Positions 22,438 to 34,830 of a stretch of 64,000 bases of DNA are shown here, piece by piece; position 1 is the first letter of the stretch, and every line of letters starts with the position of its first letter. Where the stretch lies: assembly GCA_963930775.1 (NCBI GenBank), contig OZ005696.1, forward strand, positions 5,394,001 through 5,458,000. The letters are read 5' to 3'. The stretch is from Cliona cf. orientalis (Eukaryota; Porifera; Demospongiae; Clionaida; Clionaidae). The translations under genes were made by a program, and so were the position numbers. Under the pieces are notes generated by a model. It was given only the letters and a program-made list of their open reading frames with translations, searched no databases and had not been told where the DNA came from.

Positions 22438-25015
22438 TCATTGTAGGTGTGCTCTAGATTCCATGGTGTGTGGTGCATATTGACCTCCAGGGTGTTGAAG
22501 GCGATCATACTCGCTGTCATCCTGTAGCAATGGATAAATGCTGGTGACAAGTTTGCATGCAAATGTATGTCCCCCCATGCCACATGGGCTAAAAATTGAT
22601 AGTAAGTTACATTTGAATCCCCATAGGTGCTTATTCGGGCTACTACATTCACATTATAATAATTAAACTTACTGCAGTTACAGTAATGCAGTCATAATCC
22701 GTTGTACAGAGAGTGTAGCCAGAGACCTGCAGTTTGTACAGCATATCCACTGTGCACAATAATATTCTACAGCTTAGCTTACTTCATCATTATGAATACA
22801 GTGAAAAGTTTCCTGAATCTGTTGTCCCATGTTAGTCGATTCCCCTTGAGTGTTGTGTCCACTGTTGGGTATTTGGATTACTTGTAATTGTTTGTTCTTC
22901 AACATCAACTGATGTGTTAGTAGTATTATTATAGTGATCATGATCACCACTATAATGGCAGAACAGCAAAGTGCAATAGCTGCAGCTTCTCCACTGCTCA
23001 AAGATTTGACAGCTAAATGACAAATTGAATATGTTCATGAGATGATAAAACCAATGTGATGCTATTAGATGTAGATATTGTGCATGTCTATGGTTGTACT
23101 GTTATTATGCCATATTCATGGTTGTACTGGATTTAGTGTTGTTTTTGTAAACAGCAGTTCCTGTCCATACAGATTCTGAAATTGTTAGATAAATTATTAT
23201 AATAGTTCTTATAATGTTTACCAGTTGTGAGAGCTTACCTATTGTTGCATGACACTCCTCAATTGAAAAATTCCCAATTTCTTTTGTTATTGAACCATTG
23301 TCATTAACGCATTTAATACTCTTCCCAATCATATCTGGACTGACTGTTACATGTAGCTGTGAAGTATAACAGGGTTGTGAGTCATTAATGGGCAGACTGT
23401 ATCCACGTACTTTCCCACCATTACATAATTTTTTACTGGTAGCAGCAGGCATGTTACTGAAAAGACTATGTAAAAGAACTATTTCATTGAAAGAATCGTT
23501 ACAGTCCAGAAGGTCTCCTTAAAACACAGTAGCTCCTTGTCCTGGTGCTGTGCTGCACTCAAATATCAGGTTGTCTCCTAAACAGGCCTCTGTTGTCTGA
23601 TTGAAATTTGACATACAATCTAAAAAGCAAATTGCATTATGAATGGTCAAGTGTTATCTTAGTGTTGCTAAAGTTAGCTACATCTTAATTTAGCGAATTA
23701 ACGTGAGGCTAAAATTTCTTCACGATGATATAATTCGTTTAATTAGAAACTGAAAAGTTGAAAAATACAATCGCTTGAGTCCGAGCTTTAGTCCAGTTCT
23801 TCATCAGATGGCGACTTAAGGGCCTCTACCATAGTATGTTTAGTAGTTACCTCACTGCATGAGCATCTGGAATGATCTACTACTCTGAGAATCAAAAATC
23901 TATTATGTATATAAATTTATATAGCTTGAAACCAAAATTGCTAAATTAAGTTGTAGCTAAACGCTCTCTTTTCAAAATGGCTAAATTTAAGTGCCGTTAT
24001 CTTTAAAAACACTAAGGTATTGATCTTCCGGTAGCAGGGACTACAATAATCAGATTATATTCTCTTACTTCTGAAACAACCCTATCCCCTGGCTATTCGA
24101 AAGAATTGAAAATATAAGGGCTGGGGACAAGGCTATGAAAGTACCGTATTTTCTCGTTATTAGGTGCATCTCGCTTATAAGCGCATATTTGTTATTAAGC
24201 GCATGTCATTTTCCTGACGTAAGTACTCGTTGTTATGCGTATTTTGTGTGTAAGCGCATATGTGACCCTTGACCTCGATATCTGCATGCTTTCTTGCAAG
24301 CCCAAGGTTCCAGCCATTTCATGTTACTCAAAATTACGATGGCTACTATCGATTCTCAGGTTCTTCGAGCTATGACTTAGTATGAGCGCCACTTCGAGCT
24401 GGGCGGAATGCAGCAACACGAATGATTGTGCGATCGATCGATTGGCCATGCCCCTAAGTGATATCGTGAACGTGCATGCGTTCTTGGATGCAGCTATTCT
24501 TTATTAGGCGCATTTCGCTATTAGGTGCACTTTGCTATTAAGCGCAGGTTTTCTTCCTGTGGAGATATAAGCACATGCGCTTAGTAGCGGGAAAATACGG
24601 TAATAGTAAATCCAAAATCTCTACACATTCAAGGGACCAGAAAGTCCGAGGCTATAGCATCCCGAGTGAAGTGAAAGTGCTACGAAAGGCCTGAGTATCT
24701 TAATTTTAAAAGACTATAGACCATTGGACAAAGTATTTACTGATCTAGAATATTGGAGCTGTAAATTCAATTGATGTTTGCCCTGGATTCTATTAATAAT
24801 AGTCTTAGCCTACTGTTACATGTACACTGTGTATCTTGTCAGCACAATATTCAATATATTCAGAATATGTACATTACTGCTTACCTGCTGATGCATAACC
24901 AAGGGAGGCAGCAAGTATGACCTGAATATTCCAATATTGATTATATGTATCAGCAGCACTCCAACTACTATATATAAATTAATGTACTCACCATCAATAT
25001 CTTGATTGTTGACAT
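22438..25015 (-). pseudogene. Ig-like receptor copy 3, recently disabled
   Basis: All seven exons are recognisable: 25015-24992, 24921-24885, 23619-23239, exon 4 from 23175, 23012-22783, 22726-22673 and 22521-22438. The signal peptide (MSTIKILMVILAASLGYASA), the transmembrane exon and the tail (VSGYTLCTTDYDCITVTA, then DDSEYDRLQHPGG) are intact. Exon 3 has an in-frame TAA (23519-23521) where the other copies have Gln or Leu before GDLL. Exon 4 has a one-base shift near 23110 that ends the frame. Exon 3 uses a nearer donor than copy 1. Intron 2 carries a 457-bp MITE. Two lesions on an otherwise well-preserved gene indicate recent loss, or a null allele. Confidence 0.75.
24144..24600. mobile_element. 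TA-flanked MITE (CCGTATTTTC ends) in intron 2 of copy 3
   Basis: A 457-bp element bounded by CCGTATTTTCTCGTTATTAG and its approximate reverse complement, flanked by TA on both sides. The homologous intron of copy 4 (27761-27775) lacks it and reads straight through GAAAGTAATAAAATC, which confirms the insertion and the TA duplication. The interior is built of repeated ATAAGCGCAT-like units. The TA target suggests a Tc1/mariner-type mobiliser. Confidence 0.88.
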
Positions 25016-25179
25016 AGTATTACGATGACAGGCTATTTCTAGGTGTCTTTTATGTACATGTATAATATTATTACACTAGCAAATATTCATGCAACTTTGT
25101 CTCTCATGGAACAATTCTAACTCAATTTTGTAAAGTAGAATTATGTACAAGTTTTTGTACTTCATCTGGAGTGAAGTTC

Positions 25180-25211
25180 AAAAAAATTGTTGATGTCAGT
25201 TTCAGTTCACA
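25180..25211 (-). promoter_or_regulatory. ISRE-like promoter block of copy 3
   Basis: GTGAACTGAAACTG on the gene strand (25211-25198), about 185 bp upstream of the ATG, then CTTCACTCC. The TTTAAA box has changed to TTTGAA. Confidence 0.5.
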
Positions 25212-25254
25212 CATTTATGATTATTTTATGCAACCAAAAGACCGATACTGTAAA

Positions 25255-25325
25255 CTTCAAGTCTGGTTAACAAGCGCATGCACTTATCACTCTCATGTGT
25301 GCTTATTAACCAGATTTTACAGTTA
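25255..25325. mobile_element. Short internally deleted MITE (CTGTAAA ends) upstream of copy 3
   Basis: A hairpin of about 70 bp with arms containing GTCTGGTTAACAAGCGCATG and GCTTATTAACCAGATTTTAC. It is a deletion form of the 39014-39524 element. It sits at the same promoter-distal position as the longer copy starting at 28373 upstream of copy 4, so the insertion predates the split of copies 3 and 4. Confidence 0.7.
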
Positions 25326-25329
25326 TTTA

Positions 25330-26690
25330 TATAGGCTGCGGAGCGTTTAGTTAGCCTGTGATACTGTACATGCAGTATACCATAGTGTCCCGGGTAAGCG
25401 CCCATGGGTGCTTAAACATACCTTGCGATTTTGGCCCACATGGGCGCTTACCCAGGATATAACTTCCATACGTTTGTATAGAAGCTGCTACATTGACCCC
25501 TTGAAATGAGGTACATGGGCGCTTACCCGAGAGTGGGGGCTTGCCCGTGATACTAGGGTATATGGTAATAAGCATGAGTCCCTCCAGTATGACAGTGCCC
25601 TACAAGCAGCCATCCCCGTTAATTGTTCCATCTGCATCAATTATTGGGATGCATAATGGTACTGCATGCACTGTATGAATGGTATCTTAGAGTTAGTAGA
25701 TCATAGATGTTAAAAAGGATAACCATTTGTCAATCTTTCTTTCTTCCTTCCTTTCTTTTTCATTTCCAGGACTAGCTCAAGCTGCCTTGACCTCTCATCT
25801 TTGTTCGAGTATAAACCACTCCATTTTGTAGCACGCAGGTCCATGGCACACTTATTTTGCGTTGTCTCGACAGTTACATAATAGTGGGTGTGTATGGCGC
25901 ATTAACGATTGGGTGTGTCTGATACGCCATTTTGTCATATAATGCACATGCTCGGAATGTGTTGCTATGGTGAAGTCATGTGACTGTATAGTCAGCGGCG
26001 CATACGAACCACTGCAGCTAACTATAGCTCGAGCGATCAGTTAGTTCTAGCCTCAAGCCATGCGCCAGGCTCTCCCGCACTAGCTAGCTAGGCCACAAGC
26101 GATGTATAGCGAACTAGGTAGCTAGAGGCTGGCGCACGCAACACTTAGACTAGTGCTGTGCTAAGATATGGAGACTCGAGGCCGATCGAGGAGCGGTAAC
26201 ACACCATTCCTCAGGTGCAGCTCCTCAGCAGTCAGCATAACAGCCTGCAGCTCAGACTAATATAACTTGATTTTCTCCCTAGCGGAATACACTGCCTGGG
26301 CCGCCTAAAACAGCCTTCTTTGTGAGCCTGCTTCATCACCTAGGCAAGTTAATGAGGGGCATGGCTACGACTTTATGCATATGCGCGAACTTCATCTTCC
26401 TACTTACACTGGACCATCAACAAAGAAGTTGAGAGTTAAGTGAGCAAACCATATAAGATGGCATTGATGAATTACACTGAGAGCAGTAAAAAAAGGTGTA
26501 AAAACAATTGAATAAAATTGAGGGATGAAGTAGGTAAAAAAAGTACACAAACAAAGTTTATAAGGGGTAATGGCATCACTATACATCCCTACACTTGCTT
26601 TTTGGGGGTGCAAAAAAGTAACCAGTAATAATGCGACAAAACTGACTATCCCGAGCCATCATGACAGGGGACACACCTGAATATCTAGCC
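25330..26690. other. Spacer with inverted-repeat remnants, no gene
   Basis: Inverted GGGTAAGCGCCCATG / CATGGGCGCTTACCC arms span about 25388-25540. A second dispersed repeat (about 26465-26600) matches 17675-17800. No coding exon is supported. The junction near 26685 truncates receptor copy 4 inside its sixth exon. Confidence 0.5.
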
Positions 26691-26695
26691 AGAGA

Positions 26696-28145
26696 CCTGC
26701 AGTTTGTACAGCATATCCATTGTGCATAATAACATTCTATAGCTGAGCTTACTTCATCATTATTTAGAGCACACTGAAAAGTTAATTGGGTCTATTGTCT
26801 ACATTTTCCATTGATGTTGAAGTAGATTGATTCTACTTGAATTGTATTGTGTCCACTGTTTGGTTTTTGGATTGTTTGCAATCGTTTTTTCTTTAATATC
26901 AACCAATAATATGTTAGTAGTGTTACAGTAGCAACCATGACCCCCACTAACATAGCAGAACAGCAAAGTACAATAGCTGCAATTTCTCTACTGCTCAATG
27001 ATCTGACGGCTAAATACACGGTTTGATGAGATGATAAAGCTAACGAGATGCTGTGAGATATATACCTTTGCTGTGCATATCCATGGTTATACTTGATTTA
27101 GTATTGTTTTCGTAAAAAGTGGTTCCTGTCCGCATAGGCTCTGAAATTGTATAGATAAAATTAATGCAGTATTCCCACATGAATTACATATTTACCAGTG
27201 GAGGGAGCTATTGTAGTAGCTATCATTGAATGGCATTGCTCAATTAAAAAGTTCCCAATTTCATTAGTTGTTGCGCCGTTGTCATAGGTACATTTAATAC
27301 TCTTTCCAATCATATCTGGACTGACTATTACATGTAGCTGTAAAGTATAACAGGCTTCTGAGTCGTTAGTGGGCAGACTGTATCCACGTACTCTCCCATT
27401 GTTACATATATCACTGGCACCAGAGGGCATGTCAAAACGACTATGTGTAAGAATTATTTCATTAGAAGAATGATTACAGTCCAGAAGGTCTCCCTGAAAC
27501 ACAGTAGCTCCTAATCCTGGTGCTGTGCTGCACTCAAATATCAAGGTGCCTCCTAAACAGGCCTCTATTGTCTGATTTAATGGATTAAAACTCGAAATAC
27601 ATTCTAAGAAACAAATTATAATAAGAAATGGTCAACAGCTTATTGATCTTCTTGCAGCAGGAATCGCAGTAATCACAATTATACCCTCCTCCTATACTAC
27701 TAAATCTCCCGGGTATTTGAAGGAATTAAAATATAGGGCTGGGGACAAGGCTATGAAAGTAATAAAATCTCTACATATTCCAAGGACCGGAAAGTCCGAG
27801 GCTATAGTATCCCGAGTGAAGTGAAGATGCTACAAAGGGCCCGAGTGCCTTAATTTTATAAGATTGAAGACCATTGGACAAAGTGTCTAACTAATCTAGA
27901 ATATTGTACATGTAGCTGTAACCTCAATTGACATTTGCCCTGGATAGTAATATTAATAGTCTTAGCCTACTGTTACACTGTGTATCTTGGCAGCACAATA
28001 TTCTACTGCATGTTACTGCTTACCTGCTGATGCATAACCAAGAGAGATGACCTGAATGTTCCAGTATTAATTACATGTATCAACAGCACTCCTACAACTA
28101 TATAAATTAACATATACTCACCATCGATATCTTAATTGTTGACAT
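26696..28145 (-). pseudogene. Ig-like receptor copy 4, tail-less
   Basis: Exons 1-4 read intact: 28145-28122, 28051-28024, 27603-27196 and 27140-27066. They give a shortened signal peptide (exon 2 is 9 bases shorter than in the other copies), an eight-Cys Ig-like domain and a stalk. Exon 5 (27009-26753) keeps the transmembrane helix (VLCCSAMLVGVMVATVTLLT). It then shifts frame after NTIQVES and stops within the exon at about 26795. Exon 6 survives only as VSG then a stop, because unrelated sequence joins near 26685, and exon 7 is absent. The gene could still make a membrane-anchored receptor without either tyrosine motif, a possible decoy, or it may be dead. The extracellular frame has no lesions, which weakly favours recent function. 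Confidence 0.7.
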
Positions 28146-28299
28146 AATGTTACATATAATATGGTGATAGGCTATATCTAGGTGTCCTTCATATTATATT
28201 ATTATACTAGCAAATACTCTCGCAACTTCGTCTCTCATGGATCGATTGTAACTGGCACTCAATTTTAACGTACACATTTTTATACTTTACCTGGAGTGA

Positions 28300-28336
28300 C
28301 GTTTAAAAAATTATGTTGACGTCAGTTTCAGTTCAT
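28300..28336 (-). promoter_or_regulatory. ISRE-like promoter block of copy 4
   Basis: ATGAACTGAAACTG (28336-28323), then TTTAAA (about 28307), about 178 bp upstream of the ATG, as in copy 1. Confidence 0.5.
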
Positions 28337-28372
28337 AGTTTATGATTACTCTATGCAACCAAAAGACTGATA

Positions 28373-29160
28373 CCGTAAAGTCTGGATAAGTGCATGCGCT
28401 TATCGCTCTCAGTGGTAAGGAAGTATGCGCCTATTATATGATGTGCACTTAGGCCATGCCTATGTTTCTTGGACAGATGGGAGGCTCAGATACTTAGGGT
28501 CGGAAGGTCGGCCAACAAAAAAAGGAAAAAAAACTATGAATCTCGTTAAATTGTTACGAATATCATTAAGAGTTACCATGCTCTCTGCCTGGTTCGCCAA
28601 GATTGCACCAAGACACACAGGAACCTGGATACTGAGTCTTGGTAAACTGTGGCAAACCTTCAGTCACTGAGGGAAGCTCTTTATTTTGCTGACACCAGTT
28701 ACATGTACTTGGACTGCTATTTAATCTTATAGAAACACCTGAATGCTGCAGTGGGAGTGGTCTAGTATCGAGATCGAGCATGCATGATGGCCATGTGATT
28801 GTGGCTTTTAATTAAATCAATTTTTTTGGAAATCTCCTAAAATAAGGCCAGCAGATCCAAGAAACAATAAATTATATTGACGTGGCCTTAATAGAGAGTG
28901 AAGTTTTGGCCCACTGCCAGCACGTTCAAGCGCTGAATCACAAAGCTAGCAAGTTATGAACAGTGATTCTTGGAATAAGCTCTCATGTAATAGTTCATGG
29001 AAGTATAATCAGAAGCCATCGCTGGAAAAAAACCGTGGAAAAATAGCCGACTTGTTCATGTCGAGATCAAAATGTTTTCAGTGGGACACCTCTGTGACAG
29101 TGTCGAGTATAGCCAGAAAATTCAGGGCCTCTGTGGAGCCTTTCTGAGACTTGAAAATCG
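28373..29160. mobile_element. Partial CCGTAAAGTCTGG MITE with a nested insertion
   Basis: The left end (CCGTAAAGTCTGG after TA) and interior match 39014-39330 (shared landmarks GCCAGCACGTTC and AATCACAAAGCTAGCAAG). The right TIR is not seen. A separate insert (about 28450-28882) interrupts it. The insert runs from GGCCATGCC to GTGGCC between TTA repeats, with TTTCTTGGA/TCCAAGAAA inverted subtermini. The TTA target would fit a Harbinger-type element. Confidence 0.6.
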
Positions 29161-29706
29161 GTATATATGTGGAGTATATCTATCCAGCGAATACATTACA
29201 AGCTGAATGCTACTTTCTCTGACAAGTACTGCCGGCCGAACTTCACACGTTCTCTTGACTGACGTAATCCCCTGGATAAATAAAGCTAGCCTTGTGCTAC
29301 ATGTATATATAGCACGCACGTTGTGTGCCATACCGTGACCAACCTGATGTTCAGAAGCCGTATGGCGCTGTCAAATTTTTGTCTCCTATGATTGAAAATT
29401 GACAGTGTCGAGGTCGAGAGTCAGTCTCAGACTCCATCTCTGTGATTGAGGCGCTGGTATCAATACTATACAGTGTACGCTGTGCACGCATTATATTGAC
29501 GACCTTTACCACATGAACCATTTGCATCTGTGATCAAGTTTTTCATAGTTAGACTAAATCCAAAATCTTGACTCAAAAGTCTGAGGCTATAGCAAAGTGA
29601 ACTGTCTGCAAAGGGCCTGAGTCTCTTACTGTAGACCATAATATTGGACTTAAGCCTCCAACTGATATAGAATATTGAGGCTGTAACCTTGAATTTGGCC
29701 TGCATG

Positions 29707-29912
29707 AGTACAAGACTTTTGTACTACATATCTTGGCAGCCTAATATTCAGACTCTGTGTATTGCTGATGCACAACCAAGATGGACAGCCACTGTGACCT
29801 GAATGTTCCAATATAGCTTGTATCAGCATGCTGCACTACATGTACGTAACCTACAACTTCATTGATTAATGCACCTCCCATGCATACTCACCATCAATAT
29901 CTTAATTGTTGA
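29707..29912 (-). pseudogene. Receptor remnant: exons 1-2 only
   Basis: Matches to exon 2 (VTVAVHLGCASA, about 29796-29760) and exon 1 (about 29912-29889) are present. The ATG has become ATT and the exon 2 donor is lost. No other exon follows. The promoter block is still visible upstream at 30100-30129. Confidence 0.65.
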
Positions 29913-30099
29913 AATATTGTAAGTATATGTATTATATGTATGATAACAGGCTATTTCTATGTGTCTGTCTGTCGTGTATAGTACACTTAATCTAGAAATA
30001 TTCAACTTCGTCTCTTAGGGACAATTCTAACTGGCACTTTATTTTAAGTATAGGATTACATATGTTTTTTTATATTTAACGTGCCACTGAGTGAAGTTT

Positions 30100-30129
30100 A
30101 AAATTGTGCTGATGTCAGTTTCAGTTCAC
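30100..30129 (-). promoter_or_regulatory. ISRE-like promoter block of the remnant copy
   Basis: GTGAACTGAAACTG (30129-30116), then TTTAAACTTCAC, identical in layout to the intact copies although the gene behind it is dead. Confidence 0.45.
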
Positions 30130-32362
30130 ATTATTTATGCAACTGATCGACTGATGTTTGCACTGCTGTAGTTTGCATAACACTTAGTTAGGCTATTTAT
30201 GGCACTGTATATATATGTACGTATGGTAGTAAGAGTCTCTGCAGCAGCAGAGCAGTATAATAACTATGAACAGCCCTCTCCTATTAATTTTGCCATCTGC
30301 ATCAATAATTGGGGTGACTCCTACATAACGGTACTGAATGTATGTATATTATTATGGTATTATCATCACATTTTGTATATAGTATGCTCTTCTAATTTAG
30401 CGAATTGTAAATTTACACTCGTGCGTTTTGCTGTACCTAGCTATCACATTGCCATGAAGACTGACCCAAGTATAAACCAAGGACAGTTTATTGTCAATCA
30501 GAGTCAGCTCAATAATGTGAGAAGCAGCAAGAAAAAACACAGATGTAGACATGCTGCTCAAACCATTGTCCTTGCAGCGAAGGCATGATCGACTCATCAC
30601 TGAATCAGCTGAACAATAGCATGCAGGATGAAAACACCAGATCATAGAGAAATGAGTTTACTAGAATAGACTGGCACAGTACTGGCCAACTTGAGTGGAG
30701 GAGACTATCAGGCAGGTATGAGACATCTACGACAACTGTCATGATCACTTCAAATCTGTATCATTGCTTCAGTTTTGATGATATGGCTTCTCTCATCTGC
30801 TCCGACAGAGTTCTCTCAGCTCAGCTCACCTCAAACAGGCCCTGTATGACACTAGTAGTATTAGTCAGGCTCTAAAAGGACAGACCTTGCATACATGTAG
30901 AAAAACATGGATTATAGGGTGCGTGTATATGTATCTTTTAGCCTCTTTTAGTAGTCGGGACGTTTTGGTCTGTGGGCTTTTAGTATTGGGCTTACAGTAT
31001 TGGAGTAAATAATGAACAGAAATGGGATGATGAAAATGAGGGTTTAGACACATTGTTCTACTTGTGGCAATAATAAGGATTCTAAGATCAAAGCACCCAT
31101 GGCCAGGGAAAAGGTTTCATAGCCTACTGCACATGAGAATGATCGCTCTAACGCTCAAAAAGTCCTCCATAAGGCACAGAAGAGGCTGCAGAGGTTGAAC
31201 AAGTGAAGGGCTGCCGAAAAGGCAATGTGTGCAAAATTGCAATTGCAATGAATGCACAGGAGTGCAGAACCCACACCGCTACACGCATGCATGACTCATG
31301 CACATGTAGATCTATAGCATCTCTCAGTGTGTATGCCTGCTCAATATCAGGAGCATTGAACTAGATACATACTACCGTATACGTACCCTGCACCTGAGGT
31401 ACTCCAGTTTTCTTCAGAGTCAGTGCATGATATAGGTGTAGGGGGAAAGCACCTGGCTATGTCACTATATAAACTGAAAGCCTCTGTGACTACTTAAACT
31501 GAATTATGCACTTGAGAGCCACTGCCTGTTTACACTGTCACTGCATTGATAACTGACCAGGCAAGGCACAGAATGGCAACCACAGCTGCACACTACTATA
31601 CCACTGGGCAGGACTTAACGTGACCACTCTTCCTTGATGCCTGGTAATCCTCAGATGTGTACTTTCTCTCAGACGATCCTTACCATACGGACGGACGGAC
31701 GGACAAACGGACGGACAGACAAACGGACGGACGGACGGACAAAAATCGCCAAACGATTGCAGTAACCCTCCGCCTATGCTTTGCGGCGAGGGTTAATTAC
31801 AACAATTGTATACATGTATACATATTATATGTACAATGTACACTTGGCTAATTGATGAAGTATGTACAGCCCTCATAATTTCTTGAGTATACCCTTGATC
31901 GGTAGCCAATTAAGACAAGACCAAATGTATTGCTTACCTCCATGACCTTCTTTTAGCCTGAGAATTATTGATTAAGTATTGTTACAGTAATGATTGTAGC
32001 GGCTTGAATTAGCCCGTGGGTACTTACCCAGGACAATGCGGTATGTGTACAGTTGATAAAGTTACCGGTAATATGAACATTGCAGTTCAAATTACTCATA
32101 ACTAGATGCCTAGTAGCAATTTACATTTTTGCAGATATTAGGTAATCATGATATAATCAATGATGTAATCTTTGGTGTAACTACATAACTCCTGATATTG
32201 GCCTGCATGGGCCTTTTACCAGGGATATAATTTGCGTATGTTTGTATAGAAGCTGCTACATTGACTCCTTGAAATGTGGTACATTCTGAAACGCAGTATG
32301 TGGCTAACCAGCATTAATTTTAAAATTTCTAATTTAACTTTACAGTCAAAGTTTACATATAA
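30130..32362. other. Duplicated intergenic segment, no gene
   Basis: Paralogous to 18350-19850 (see that entry). It contains a GGAC-rich tract at about 31687-31745. It ends with a GGAGTTATG-type spacer before copy 5. No supported coding exon. Confidence 0.5.
31687..31745. repeat. (GGAC)n-type imperfect tandem repeat
   Basis: Repeated GGAC units broken by AAAC and AGAC variants. The same tract, shorter, precedes the TAACCCTC motif at 19800, so it is part of a dispersed repeat. Confidence 0.85.
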
Positions 32363-34288
32363 TTATGTCAGTTGTAGGTGTGCTCTAGATTCCATGCTGT
32401 GTGGTGCATGTTGACCTCCAGGGTGTTGAAGGCGATCGTACTCACTGTCACCCTGTAGCAATGGGTAAATATTGGTTGCAAATATGTTTATCATTGAGGA
32501 TCATAATTCTTGTTAATGTTTGTGCAAACAAGACTTTTCCTGCTTAAAATTTCCCCGTCTACATGTATGTTGTAATATTATTATGAAACGTATCTACATT
32601 CGTACATACATGTATGTGTCAAATTTTCATGGGATCAATATAGCTGCTTCCATGCTTATGTATTTCCCCATGTGGGCTAAAAATAATATATAGAAGGTTT
32701 CATTTGAATATCCGTGGTTGCTTATCTGCGGAAATACGTACTTTCATATTCGCATTAAACTTACTGTAACAACAGCAATGCAATCATAATCCGTAGTACA
32801 GAGAGTGTAGTCAGAGACCTGCAGTTGGTACATCATATCCACTGTGCATGATAACATTCCACGGCTGAGCTTACTTCATAATTTAGAGCATGGTGAAAAG
32901 TTGCCTGCCTCTGTTGCCTCATGTCAGTAGATTCCTCTCGAGTGGTGTGTTCACTGTTTGGTGTTTGGATTACTTTTAATTGTTTATTCTTCAATACCAA
33001 CTGACGTGTTAGTAGTATTATTGTAGCTATCATGATCCCCACTATAATGACGGAACAGCAAAGTATAATAGCTACAGCTTCTCCATTGCTCAAAGATTTG
33101 ACAGCTAAATGACGAACAGAATATGTTCATGAGATGATAAAGCTAGTGTGATGTTGTAAGATGTATAAATATACCTTTGTTGTGCGTGTCTGTGGTTGTA
33201 CTGTCGTTATGTATGGTTATATTGGATTTAGTGTGGTTTTCGTAAACAGTAGTTCTTGTCCATACAGATTCTAAAATTGTTAGACAAAATTTATTAGTTT
33301 TGTAATATTCACACGTGAATTATAAGTTTACCGGTTGAGAGACTCTGAGCTGTTTTGGTAACTAATGCTGCATGACACTGCTCAATTGAAAAGTTTCCAA
33401 TTTGATTAGCTGTTGTGCCGTTGTCATCAACACATATAATACTCTTCCCAGTCATATCTGGACTGACCGTTACATGTAGCTGTGAAGTATAACAGGGTTC
33501 TGAATCATTAATGGGCAGACTGTATCCACGTATTCTCCCATTGTTACATGTTTCACTGGTAGCAGCAGACATGTTACTGAAACGACTGTGTAGTAAAATT
33601 ATTCCATCACAGTCCAGAAGGTCTCCCTGAAACACAGTGGATCCTAGTCTTCCTGCTGTGCTGCATTCAAATGTTAATGTATCTCCTAAACAGGCCTCTG
33701 TTGTCTGATTTAATTGATTGAAATTTGACATACAACCTTAGAAATGAATTGCAATAAGAACAGTGAACTATTAAATTTTATTGATCTTCTTATAGCAGGA
33801 ATTACACCAAGCAGCCCCCCCCCCCCCCCCCAAAGTAGCTTTTGCATATCCCCTGGCTAAATAAATGTGAAGGAATTGCATACAAGGGCTGGAGACAAGG
33901 CTGTGAAATTAATAATAGTTAGAGACTGAGTCAAAAGTTCAAGGATATATAATATCGCTAGTGAATTGAGGGTGCTGCAAAGGGCTTGAGTGTCTTTTAA
34001 AAGAAATTAAACCATTGGACATGGTCTCTTACTGATATAGAATATTTTATAGGAACTGCAGCCATGACATTTGCCCTGGATACTAGGCTACTGTTGTACT
34101 ACATATCTAAACAGCCCAATATTCAATGTATATTACTGCTTACCTGCTGATGCACAATCAAGAACGACAGCCATTATGACCTGAATGTTCCAATATCATG
34201 TGTAAGCAGCACTACCTACAACTTTATTGATTAATATTACAGTACCTCCCATGCATATACTCACCATCGATATCTTAGTTGTTGACAT
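32363..34288 (-). CDS. Ig-like single-pass receptor with ITIM-like tail, array copy 5, intact
   Basis: Exons 34288-34265, 34180-34144, 33736-33332, 33270-33175, 33104-32875, 32818-32765 and 32452-32363 keep the family's phases and give about 311 residues. The order is signal peptide (MSTTKISM then VIMAVVLDCASA), eight-Cys Ig-like domain, Thr-rich stalk, transmembrane helix (ILCCSVIIVGIMIATIILLT), and a tail with VSDYTLCTTDYDCIAVVT and GDSEYDRLQHPGG. SEYDRL is ITIM-like and DYDCI a second YxxI. The loop after the third cysteine is shorter than in copy 1 and the surrounding residues differ, which suggests diversification of the binding face. The tail exons are almost unchanged. Confidence 0.8.
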
Positions 34289-34449
34289 ATTACATGTATG
34301 ATGACAGGCTATTTCTAGGTATCTGCCGTGTACATGTATACTTTGCACTAACAAAATATTCAACTTAGTCCCTCAGTGGGCAATTCTAACTGGCACTCAG
34401 TTTTCACGTAAAATTACAAGTTTTATACTTAGTGTGTGTCTGGAGTGAA

Positions 34450-34487
34450 AATTTTAAAAACTTGTGTTGATGTCACTTTCAGTTTAC
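34450..34487 (-). promoter_or_regulatory. ISRE-like promoter block of copy 5
   Basis: GTAAACTGAAAGTG (34487-34474), then a T-rich TTTAAAA box and TTCACTCCA, about 185 bp upstream of the ATG. Confidence 0.5.
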
Positions 34488-34830
34488 AATTTAAGCAGCT
34501 GATAGACTGAAGTTAGCACTGTTATAGTCTGCATAACACTTAGGCTATAACACTCCTGGAACAGTACTATGTGTACATAATATGATAGTAAGAGACTCTC
34601 CTGTAGTATGTCGGTGCCCCTCCCCCGTTAACTCTGCCATCTGCACCAATAACTGGGACAAGCCTGAGTGAATTCCACATACTAACAGTACAGTAACTGC
34701 GATGTACAAACGGTATGTATATTATTATGGTATCACCATCATCACATTTCGTATACATACTCTTCTAATTTAGCAAATGCAAAATTTGCACTCTGCATTA
34801 TCCTATGGCTGTAGGTAGCAATATGTACTG

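Noticed and set aside
31657-31851. Open frame over the GGAC tract
   Set aside because: Low-complexity translation of a simple repeat within a dispersed element.
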